The notes below the pieces were generated by a model. It saw nothing but the letters and a program-made list of their open reading frames with translations, had not been told where the DNA came from and searched no databases. The position numbers and the translations under genes are program-made. This document shows, in pieces, positions 8,334-13,131 of a stretch of DNA of 13,131 nucleotides. The stretch is from Gammaproteobacteria bacterium (GTDB lineage: Bacteria; Pseudomonadota; Gammaproteobacteria; SZUA-229): contig JAGLQT010000021.1 of NCBI GenBank assembly GCA_023136715.1, positions 1-13,131 of the forward strand, in the 5' to 3' direction. Position 1 is the stretch's first letter; each line of letters begins with the position of its first letter.

Positions 8334-8687
8334 TTATTTTACTTGTTTTTTTACTGACACTGCTCTTAACCGGGCATTGATAGTCTTGTTTTTATATATA
8401 AGAACAACATAATCAGGTTTTATATCAACGACCCTGGCACCGCTTACATGGTCGCCTTTGACAACTGAAATATCATTAACTATAGCGACACGGCGTTCAC
8501 CTGAAAACAGTATCTCGTTTACATACCATGTTGGCTCTGCTTTTTTACTTTCACCAACACTAGTTGTTTCCAGTTTGTATTCCGGTGGCCTTAACGGATC
8601 TTCTTTTTTCACGGCGTAGGCGTTTACAGAAAACACTGCGATACATGCCCCGACAACCATAAACATTCTCACCGTTGAACTAAACAC
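8334..8687 (-). CDS. mshK: MSHA biogenesis protein MshK, periplasmic
   Basis: This small exported protein falls between mshJ and mshL, exactly where mshK lies in Vibrio, and resembles PilP/GspC-type pilotin-linker proteins in its DPLRPP motif and short C-terminal beta domain. The start chosen here is a GTG (8685-8687), which has the ribosome binding site AGAGAAGG (minus strand, 8696-8703) eight bases upstream and overlaps the mshJ stop by eight bases. It gives 117 residues and a classical signal peptide: an Arg-containing N-region, a hydrophobic core and the cleavage site AYA before VKKED. The open frame continues upstream to a TTG at 8724-8726 (130 residues), which would lengthen the N-region. 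MshK is thought to link the inner-membrane complex with the MshL secretin. Confidence 0.85.
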   Translation of the reverse strand: MFSSTVRMFMVVGACIAVFSVNAYAVKKEDPLRPPEYKLETTSVGESKKAEPTWYVNEILFSGERRVAIVNDISVVKGDHVSGARVVDIKPDYVVLIYKNKTINARLRAVSVKKQVK

Positions 8688-9348
8688 CGATAATACCTTC
8701 TCTAAATCCAAGCGTGTACACTTCAAGCGTTATCAATGAATTCGGATATTTACTCGTCTCTATTTCGATGCCCTGCCAGAAAAATTTCCACGGAAAATGT
8801 TCGAGTTTCTTCAGATACGATAACACGCTGTGATAGCTCCCTTCCATTTGCAACACCACACTATGCCTATATATTGTATTCACATTTCCAGCATCAGATT
8901 CCTCTTTACTACTGGATTCTACAAATTCTGGTGTTGCAGGCATGTTTTTTAGACTGACAAATTTAAGGTCCGTCTGATTTTTTAATATCTGCTCAAGAAG
9001 ACCAGCCATTTCCTGTGGATTTATAAACTGAACCGATGACTTATTCAGAGCTTCATCCAGTCGTTTATTCTCTTCGACATACCTGACAAGCCGCTCTCTA
9101 TTTTCGCTGTCCGGATCTTCCTGATTTTTTATTTTTGACACCTTAATTTTCGACTGCAATATTACAAGTTCGGTACCCACTTGCGAAATATCTTGCTCAG
9201 TAACCATTATTTCTTTAGCTAATGGCTCACGTAACAGCCCGTTCCATGAGAATATGACGACAATAAAGAATATGACAAATAAAGCTATTTGATCACGCTT
9301 TGACTGCGACTCAAGATACTTCTCGAACTTTATCATCAGTTTCTGCAT
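8680..9348 (-). CDS. mshJ: MSHA biogenesis protein MshJ (PilO-like)
   Basis: This 222-residue bitopic protein has a basic N-terminus, one membrane helix (about 21-38), a charged coiled-coil-like region (about 45-105) and a periplasmic C-terminal domain (about 107-222). Near its end the domain has the PilO-type pattern FFWQGIEIE, YPNSLITLEVYTL and the MshJ-like terminus GIIGV. By family knowledge it pairs with the PilN-like partner encoded just upstream to form the inner-membrane alignment complex. The ATG at 9346-9348 follows the upstream stop after one base, which suggests coupled translation. The 3' end overlaps the mshK start. Confidence 0.9.
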   Translation of the reverse strand: MQKLMIKFEKYLESQSKRDQIALFVIFFIVVIFSWNGLLREPLAKEIMVTEQDISQVGTELVILQSKIKVSKIKNQEDPDSENRERLVRYVEENKRLDEALNKSSVQFINPQEMAGLLEQILKNQTDLKFVSLKNMPATPEFVESSSKEESDAGNVNTIYRHSVVLQMEGSYHSVLSYLKKLEHFPWKFFWQGIEIETSKYPNSLITLEVYTLGFREGIIGV

Positions 9349-9349
9349 G

Positions 9350-10039
9350 TTATTGAACTATCTCTTGTACGCTGGCCATTTTCTTAAGTCGCGCCATAAA
9401 TAACGTGACAGATGCATTATTTACTTCAGAATCTTTTACTTTTGCCTGATATCGAGTATCGAGCACAAAATCCATGACCTTGTTATTTTCTGCTGACCGC
9501 AACATGCTAATTTCCCTGAATTCACGGCCCTTATAAATTTCTTCATCACTTAAGGCTTGAATAAACTTTGGCAGTAATTCAGGTTGATAACTGCTACCAC
9601 TAAGATACATATCGTAACCACCTCTACCAAACTGAATTTTTTTCAACCAGAGATCATTAATTTTATCGCGCTTTCTACCCAGCCCCTGTATCAGAAACGA
9701 AAAACCCGTCACGTTACCGGCATCATTTCCGCTAAGATAGTTTAATGCTCTAAGCTTCTCAGCATTGCTTCGTTTCATCCTGTCCACGCTCGCCGCCAGT
9801 TTCATATCTCTAGCTTTAGGTTTTACCTCCTTTTCAAGAACGGCATAACTATGCTCGAGGCTTTTCAACGTGCCCTTTTTGTTAGCTAATTCAGTGCGTA
9901 ACTGGTTCAACGTATAAACTTGGTAGGAATTAGTCCCCGCCAGTATCAGCGTTAACAAAACAATCAAGCTAATGACGCCAATTTTATCCCGGTTATAACC
10001 CGCCTGGAATTCCTTCTGGTAAAGATTAATTTGCTGCAT
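9350..10039 (-). CDS. PilN-like MSHA biogenesis protein (sometimes called MshI2)
   Basis: This 229-residue bitopic inner-membrane protein starts with MQQINLYQ, matching the PilN-type N-terminal motif (IN-L-hydrophobic) that docks into the PilM groove. A membrane helix (about 19-38), a coiled coil (about 43-72) and a periplasmic ferredoxin-like domain (about 100-200, with the motif LWLKKIQF and YQPELLPKFIQAL) follow. The start ATG overlaps the mshI stop by one base (TAATG), and a GAGG motif lies 10 nt upstream. It is expected to bridge cytoplasmic MshI and periplasmic MshJ. The family assignment is firm, but gene naming varies between species, so no symbol is given. Confidence 0.88.
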   Translation of the reverse strand: MQQINLYQKEFQAGYNRDKIGVISLIVLLTLILAGTNSYQVYTLNQLRTELANKKGTLKSLEHSYAVLEKEVKPKARDMKLAASVDRMKRSNAEKLRALNYLSGNDAGNVTGFSFLIQGLGRKRDKINDLWLKKIQFGRGGYDMYLSGSSYQPELLPKFIQALSDEEIYKGREFREISMLRSAENNKVMDFVLDTRYQAKVKDSEVNNASVTLFMARLKKMASVQEIVQ

Positions 10040-10971
10040 TACGCCACTGCCTCAATTTTTCTTGAGGCTGCTGCTATAGCCAGCAAACAGTTAGTCTGAT
10101 TTTCATCATTTAATACGGTTGAATCTGGATATATCTCGGCGAAACTCACCAGCTCAGTCTTCATACCCGAGTGGCTACTGACATAGTCACAAAAACCCTG
10201 AAGCACTGGGTGTCTTGGAGCCACCACGAGCCTGCTAATTGGCGGTCTGACAAACTCACTTTCATAAAAATCGAGGGAACGCTGCAATTCCAACATTATG
10301 GACTCATAAATCTGTTCTGCTGCACCCTGGGCCTGTATTCCTTCCAGCCGATCCAGCCCGGTGTCGATTTTGCGTGACAAATACAATGCTGAATCTTTAT
10401 ACAAATTTATTGATCCATGCTTTTGGCCAAAATGCAAAACAGCAACTCCCCGCTGCTGGCCTTCGATCTTCTCAATGATGTTGCCCAGACTGAGTTCTTC
10501 TATATCAATGGTATTCAGCGTCAAACCTGTTTTACTGATAAAGTTGATTGTCTGCAAAACTGCATCTCTAGGCGTGACCACAACATAGGCCTTCTCTTCA
10601 CGATGCTCCTGAACGGGCACACGGAACACATCAATAACAGCATCTTCTACTGGATAATCAACCAGGTCTTTGATGCTCCAGCGAAGTGCTGACATTAATT
10701 CTGAAGCATCGACAGATGGAAGCGGTAATTGAAAAATCTTATATTGTGTATCTTCAAGCACAACAACGCAGGGTTGTTTCTTCAGGTTATTTTCCCTGAT
10801 ATATCGACCCAGTTGCTTTAACTGTTCGGATGATTCCGAAGAAGAAATAAACTCACATGATTTTAATGCTGGATGCGCATCATTGGAAATATCGATTTCA
10901 GCCACAGCAATGCCGTCGCTGCTAATATAGAGACCAACCTGTTTTTTTTGTTGTATTTGCCTGCCTAACAT
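10039..10971 (-). CDS. mshI: MSHA biogenesis protein MshI (PilM-like, actin fold)
   Basis: This 310-residue cytoplasmic protein is the first gene of the operon. It has an actin-like fold of the PilM type: a beta-strand opening (VGLYISSDGIAVAEI, about 12-26), the MshI signature ALRWSIKDLVDYPVEDA (95-111), a second ATPase-like segment (GVAVLHFGQKHGSINLY, 175-191) and the helix LQRSLDFYES (229-238). By family knowledge it sits at the inner-membrane face and binds the N-terminal motif of the PilN-like partner encoded next. The ATG is at 10969-10971. A GGGGTGA ribosome-binding-like stretch lies slightly far upstream (about 10 nt), between short complementary CTGG and CCAG arms. No mshH gene lies upstream; the region there is promoter and pseudogene debris. 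Confidence 0.92.
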   Translation of the reverse strand: MLGRQIQQKKQVGLYISSDGIAVAEIDISNDAHPALKSCEFISSSESSEQLKQLGRYIRENNLKKQPCVVVLEDTQYKIFQLPLPSVDASELMSALRWSIKDLVDYPVEDAVIDVFRVPVQEHREEKAYVVVTPRDAVLQTINFISKTGLTLNTIDIEELSLGNIIEKIEGQQRGVAVLHFGQKHGSINLYKDSALYLSRKIDTGLDRLEGIQAQGAAEQIYESIMLELQRSLDFYESEFVRPPISRLVVAPRHPVLQGFCDYVSSHSGMKTELVSFAEIYPDSTVLNDENQTNCLLAIAAASRKIEAVA

Positions 10972-11063
10972 TTATCTGGTTTCACCCCAGTTATTATCGT
11001 CAAGTGAGCACTAACCTTATTGATCTAAAGTAATTAGTTTATTTACCCAGATGGAACCAGCAT

Positions 11064-11092
11064 ATCAGGCTTTATCAACATTTTCGCCTGAT
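11064..11092. repeat. Inverted repeat in the pilus operon leader
   Basis: ATCAGGC (11064-11070) and GCCTGAT (11086-11092) form a perfect 7-bp inverted repeat with a 15-base spacer. It lies about 95 nt upstream of the mshI ATG and downstream of the putative promoter, so it could be an operator or an mRNA hairpin. There is no T-run after it on either strand. Confidence 0.4.
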
Positions 11093-11129
11093 TGTGAACA
11101 TTTGGCTAAAAAACACTATTCCTATATGA

Positions 11130-11158
11130 CTAATAGATGATAAACCACCTATAGTCAA
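11130..11158 (-). promoter_or_regulatory. Putative sigma-70 promoter of the msh operon
   Basis: The minus strand reads TTGACT (11153-11158), a 17-base spacer, then TATTAG (11130-11135). This is five of six and four of six matches to the -35 and -10 consensus. Transcription from here would give a 5' leader of about 150 nt before the mshI ATG, including the inverted repeat at 11064-11092. It is the best match seen between the pseudogene debris and mshI, and was found by eye only. Confidence 0.45.
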
Positions 11159-11365
11159 CGACTAACATACGATTATTATTTATAGCCTTAGAAGCGTTCC
11201 TTAAAAGCATGATTATTATAGGCTTTTATACAGGATGGGCAATCCACCTAAAGCATCCAACACATGGTTCCGTTTATCGGCAAAACCTTGTTAGATCATG
11301 TGCCAGAACCATCTCTAAAGTCAGAATATCACCGTGAAATTTGGCTCAGACCACTATTTAAATAA
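11159..11365. other. Intergenic stretch with no recognised gene
   Basis: This AT-rich stretch has stops in every frame. A 33-codon open frame on the plus strand begins at ATG 11264 and ends at 11365, in the same frame as the transposase fragment that follows. It has no ribosome binding site and I could not match it to the transposase, so it may be degraded element sequence. No RNA gene was seen. Confidence 0.5.
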
Positions 11366-11534
11366 GTCGCTTATCAGCAAAAGGAAATACTGGGTATTTA
11401 TCTGTCGGACAACGCAAGAGCGCGTTATTGATTAAGCGTACTCACAGATTTACAAAACCGCAGTATTGACGATATTCTGATTGCTTGCATTGATGGTCTT
11501 AGCGGCTTTCCTGATGCAATTGCCAGTATCTTTC
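11366..11534 (+). pseudogene. IS256-family transposase fragment
   Basis: Reading from 11366, the plus strand encodes KEILGIYLSDNARARY, a TGA stop (11429-11431), then LSVLTDLQNRSIDDILIACI and DGLSGFPDAIASIFP. This matches the central block of IS256/mutator-family transposases (consensus KE(V/I)LG(L/I)W(L/I)SENEGAKFW followed by LSVLTDLKNRG, DILIAC(V/I)DGL and GFP(D/E)AI). The TGA sits where the family has Trp, so one point mutation (TGG to TGA) explains it. The N-terminal DNA-binding part, most of the catalytic domain, the C-terminus and the terminal inverted repeats are not seen. It is a dead relic, abutting the truncated sensor gene at about 11515-11540. Confidence 0.72.
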
Positions 11535-11772
11535 CCAGGAATTTACTTCTTTTTGACGTTCACCATTCCATTCAAGCAAAGATTGTTGAGCCTGTTCCAG
11601 TACAACGGTTAATAGCTCGCCTTTCTCAGCCCGTAAGCGGTTTTCAACAAACTGCTGTGTGAACCAGGCACCTACAAGCACCGCTGTAATAGCTAACAGG
11701 CTTACAAAATAAATAAAGCCCCTTTATATTAAAAAGAAAACTGCATAACTTATTGTATTTAGAAATTTCCAT
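11499..11772 (-). pseudogene. Truncated and frameshifted membrane sensor, N-terminal part only
   Basis: From the ATG at 11770-11772 the minus strand reads MEISKYNKLCSFLFNIK. It changes frame at a run of four G (plus-strand CCCC, 11719-11722). In the next frame it continues as a membrane helix (GFIYFVSLLAITAVLVGAWF) and a charged, probably extracytoplasmic segment (FVENRLRAEKGELLTVVLEQ onward) ending at a TAA (11499-11501). Removing one G restores a single reading frame of about 90 codons. This layout of short cytoplasmic tail, one helix and periplasmic helical region is like the start of a sensor histidine kinase or similar transducer. The rest is missing, and the last codons overlap transposase sequence on the other strand. 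It lies 220 nt downstream of a receiver-domain regulator on the same strand, so it may be what is left of its partner. The sensor type is inference. Confidence 0.6.
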
Positions 11773-11992
11773 GTATCACAATCTCAGTTATTATCAGCAT
11801 ATAAAGACTATTGCATGAATAAATCGCTATCTAAAAATATCAGCGGTCATACCCCAACTAGATAATACGCATCAGGAGACAAGCCATATCAACAAGAAAA
11901 ATATGGCAATAGGCTAAGATTTTATTTTTAAGGTTCTTAAAAACCCTCAGTTATCTCTGTGCATGTTAGAGACGCTGCTTTGTCATACTTTG

Positions 11993-12577
11993 TTAAAGTT
12001 TCTCTAAACAGGCTTTAGCATGTTGCTCAACTCGATTAAAAGGAATCGGTTTTTGGTAAACTTTTATACCTTCCGGCACACCACCTTTCTCCTTAACATC
12101 TTCTTTAGATAAAGCCGAAACCACAATAATTTCAGTATTCTTTAAATCAGCCTGCTTGTGCAACATATCAAGCATGTAAAAACCATCCATATTCGGCATT
12201 TGTAAATCCGTAACGATCATATCCGGTTGCCAGGCACCTATTTTCAACAATCCTTCATAACTATCACTGGCAGTTTGCAGTTCAACGGGTAATGTCCACC
12301 CCTCTATATTAAAGCGATACAGAGTCAATAAATCTGGCTCATCTTCGATCACCAGTAATTTCAATTTACGCCGGTCCTTATCCTCGCCACCCAGCAATTT
12401 ATTCTGTAACGCATCAATATCTGATACATTGAAGCGCCGATGACCACCGGGAGTTTTCCAGGCGGACAATACACCCGCTTCAGCCCATAACTGAATAGTC
12501 CGCGTAGTCACCGCCAGACGCTGAGCAGCTTCCTTGGTTGTGCAACTTTTCCCTTTTATTTCAAAAGATTTCACCAT
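11993..12577 (-). CDS. HTH (MerR/excisionase-type) and receiver-domain fusion regulator
   Basis: This 194-residue protein has an N-terminal helix-turn-helix of the MerR/excisionase (HTH_17) type, about 12-60, with the motifs TTKEAAQRLAVTTRTIQLWA and TPGGHRRF (42-49). A receiver domain follows (about 72-194). Receiver residues are intact: an acidic pocket in VIEDE (76-80), phospho-acceptor Asp124 in IVTDLQMPNMDG, Ser154 in VVSAL and Lys176 in YQKPI. The order, DNA-binding domain first and receiver last, is the reverse of most response regulators. ATG 12575-12577 has AGGTG five bases upstream (minus strand, 12583-12587). No intact kinase gene is next to it; only the broken sensor lies downstream. 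It probably represses or activates transcription under phosphorylation control. The targets are unknown and there is no direct evidence that it controls the pilus operon. Confidence 0.88.
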   Translation of the reverse strand: MVKSFEIKGKSCTTKEAAQRLAVTTRTIQLWAEAGVLSAWKTPGGHRRFNVSDIDALQNKLLGGEDKDRRKLKLLVIEDEPDLLTLYRFNIEGWTLPVELQTASDSYEGLLKIGAWQPDMIVTDLQMPNMDGFYMLDMLHKQADLKNTEIIVVSALSKEDVKEKGGVPEGIKVYQKPIPFNRVEQHAKACLEKL

Positions 12578-12629
12578 ATAAACACCTAAAGAATAATTCT
12601 GATTTTTCTGTAATTTCGTCTAATTCACA

Positions 12630-12658
12630 CATAAAGGCTATCGGCTTAAAACTGTCAA
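12630..12658 (-). promoter_or_regulatory. Putative promoter of the HTH-receiver regulator
   Basis: A perfect -35 hexamer TTGACA is on the minus strand at 12653-12658. The best -10 candidate, about 17 bases downstream near 12630-12635 (TTTATG), matches only three of six positions, so an activator may be needed. The leader would be about 45 nt. Confidence 0.4.
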
Positions 12659-12668
12659 GCGTCAGTTT
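12649..12668. promoter_or_regulatory. Inverted repeat over the -35 box, candidate operator
   Basis: AAACTG (12649-12654) and CAGTTT (12663-12668) form a 6-bp inverted repeat with an 8-base spacer. The TTGACA box overlaps it, so a bound protein could block or recruit RNA polymerase. A dimeric MerR-like HTH protein, such as the regulator encoded downstream, is a natural candidate for autoregulation. This is inference. Confidence 0.35.
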
Positions 12669-12910
12669 AGAATCTGAAAATTGAAAAGCACTCTATGCAA
12701 GTCCAAACGTATGAAATAATTCTATGGCATATCTATCTGGCTCCAGGAGCAGCTCACTACTGAACCAGCACAAATTGAATGATGTTTTGAAATATCAAAA
12801 AAATACTACGATTTAACTACATTGGAACAACTAAAAGCCTACGTGAAATCGTAAGCCTATACATCTATAAGATGCATCTTAAAAGATTACCGATCACATT
12901 CCTGCGATCT
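12669..12910. other. Intergenic stretch with a possible coding relic
   Basis: There is no intact gene. One plus-strand frame from 12723 to 12854 reads like protein (including WLQEQLTTEPAQIE, an in-frame TGA at 12780-12782, then CFEISKKYYDLTTLEQLKAY and VKS before TAA). It has no start codon or ribosome binding site. It may be the tail of a decayed gene. Confidence 0.3.
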
Positions 12911-13028
12911 GCCCTTCGGGTTCGTTACGCTCATGAAAAATCGTTCCTGACGATTTTATACTTCGGGCTCCTGCCCTTCGCCCTACGGGCCATGCTTCGC
13001 ATGTTCAAAATCGCTCCCGGCGATTTTG
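12911..13028. repeat. Cluster of short hairpins, probable dispersed structured repeat
   Basis: At least six small inverted repeats are packed here. CCC-TTC-GGG is at 12912-12920. An 8-bp hairpin at 12937-12957 has arms AAAATCGT and ACGATTTT and loop TCCTG. GGGC-TCCT-GCCC is at 12965-12976, GCCC-TAC-GGGC at 12980-12990 and CATGC-TTC-GCATG at 12991-13003. A 9-bp hairpin at 13006-13028 has arms CAAAATCGC and GCGATTTTG and loop TCCCG. The two long hairpins are diverged copies of one unit, and the T-A pair closing one loop is C-G in the other, a compensatory change. A 66-codon open frame crosses the region but is probably spurious. The layout resembles REP-like or other dispersed intergenic repeats of gammaproteobacteria. 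Confidence 0.6.
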
Positions 13029-13070
13029 TCGAACCGATTGACGAACCAATCAATCTAAAACAACGAGCAT

Positions 13071-13107
13071 AAAAAAAGCCCAACCAAAAACTGGTGGGGC
13101 TTTTTTT
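13071..13107 (-). terminator. Intrinsic terminator after the tRNA gene, possibly bidirectional
   Basis: Arms GCCCAACC (13078-13085) and GGTGGGGC (13093-13100), with one mismatch, enclose a 7-base loop. A7 (13071-13077) and T7 (13101-13107) lie on either side, so the stem is followed by a T-run on both strands. On the minus strand it begins 5 nt after the tRNA CCA end, the expected place for the tRNA transcript terminator. It would also stop any plus-strand transcription crossing the hairpin cluster. Confidence 0.85.
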
Positions 13108-13112
13108 ATGTA

Positions 13113-13131
13113 TGGCGCGCCTGGAAGGATT
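13113..13131 (-). tRNA. tRNA gene 3' end, probably tRNA-Arg (partial)
   Basis: Read on the minus strand, the last 19 bases of the window are AATCCTTCCAGGCGCGCCA. This fits the end of a T-loop (AAT), a T-stem 3' strand (CCTTC), a 7-base acceptor strand (CAGGCGC), discriminator G and an encoded CCA. The 5' acceptor strand would be GCGCCTG. E. coli tRNA-Arg(CCG) ends in a nearly identical CGGGCGC-G-CCA, so tRNA-Arg is the best guess. The anticodon is outside the window, so identity is not proven. Confidence 0.7.

Noticed and set aside
11713..11727. ATAAAG-CCC-CTTTAT inverted repeat as a terminator
   Set aside because: It lies inside the sensor remnant's coding sequence, is weak, and has no T-run after it.
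11932..11945. GGTT/AACC hairpin after the HTH-receiver gene as its terminator
   Set aside because: The stem is short and A/T-rich, and the following bases are mostly A rather than T on the minus strand.
12780..12785. TGA followed by TGT as a possible selenocysteine-cysteine site
   Set aside because: There is no start codon, no ribosome binding site and no recognisable redox protein around it. Gene decay is simpler.
12872..13072. 66-codon plus-strand open frame starting at 12872 and ending just at the terminator
   Set aside because: Most of it crosses the hairpin cluster, there is no ribosome binding site, and the composition follows the repeats. The terminator belongs to the minus-strand tRNA.
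1..13131. CRISPR array, toxin-antitoxin pair or phage defence system
   Set aside because: No regularly spaced repeats and no recognisable domains of these systems were seen on either strand.

Overview
The window is almost entirely minus-strand and carries most of an MSHA-type (mannose-sensitive haemagglutinin) type IV pilus biogenesis operon. Gene content and order (mshI, a PilN-type gene, mshJ, mshK, mshL, mshM, mshN, mshE, mshG, a prepilin-like gene, a membrane protein, then a pilin) match the Vibrio/Shewanella msh locus. With the moderately AT-leaning base composition and a tRNA 3' end resembling gammaproteobacterial tRNA-Arg, this points to a gammaproteobacterium. The genus cannot be named from the sequence.

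Layout, read from right to left in the direction of transcription. 13113-13131 is the 3' end of a tRNA gene (probably tRNA-Arg), followed by a strong intrinsic terminator (13071-13107). 12911-13028 is a dense run of small hairpins, including two that covary, and it looks like a structured repeat. 12578-12910 has no intact gene but holds a good -35 box with an inverted repeat, upstream of an orphan regulator that fuses a MerR/excisionase-type helix-turn-helix to a response-regulator receiver (11993-12577). 11366-11772 is genetic wreckage: the first part of a membrane sensor, broken by a one-base frameshift, runs into a plus-strand fragment of an IS256-family transposase that itself carries a stop. 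11159-11365 contains nothing recognisable.

A putative sigma-70 promoter (11130-11158) opens the pilus operon. MshI (PilM-like), the PilN-like protein and MshJ (PilO-like) form the inner-membrane platform. MshK (periplasmic) and MshL (secretin lipoprotein) form the outer-membrane pore. MshM (ExeA-like AAA ATPase) and MshN (TPR) are accessory assembly factors. MshE is the extension ATPase, with a textbook tandem c-di-GMP-binding MshEN motif, and MshG is the polytopic platform protein. Genes are packed with overlaps or gaps of at most 32 nt, which implies cotranscription and translational coupling.

Downstream of mshG are a prepilin-like gene, an unrecognised four-helix membrane protein built from an internal duplication, and a 130-nt gap holding two tandem 7-bp hairpins with UNCG-class tetraloops. 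Finally, at the left edge, come the first ten codons of a type IV pilin (MIKQQSGFTL), presumably MshA or MshB. No CRISPR array, toxin or defence system was seen. The least understood parts are the duplicated membrane protein, the pilin leader hairpins, the orphan HTH-receiver regulator with its wrecked sensor neighbour, and the hairpin cluster beside the tRNA.
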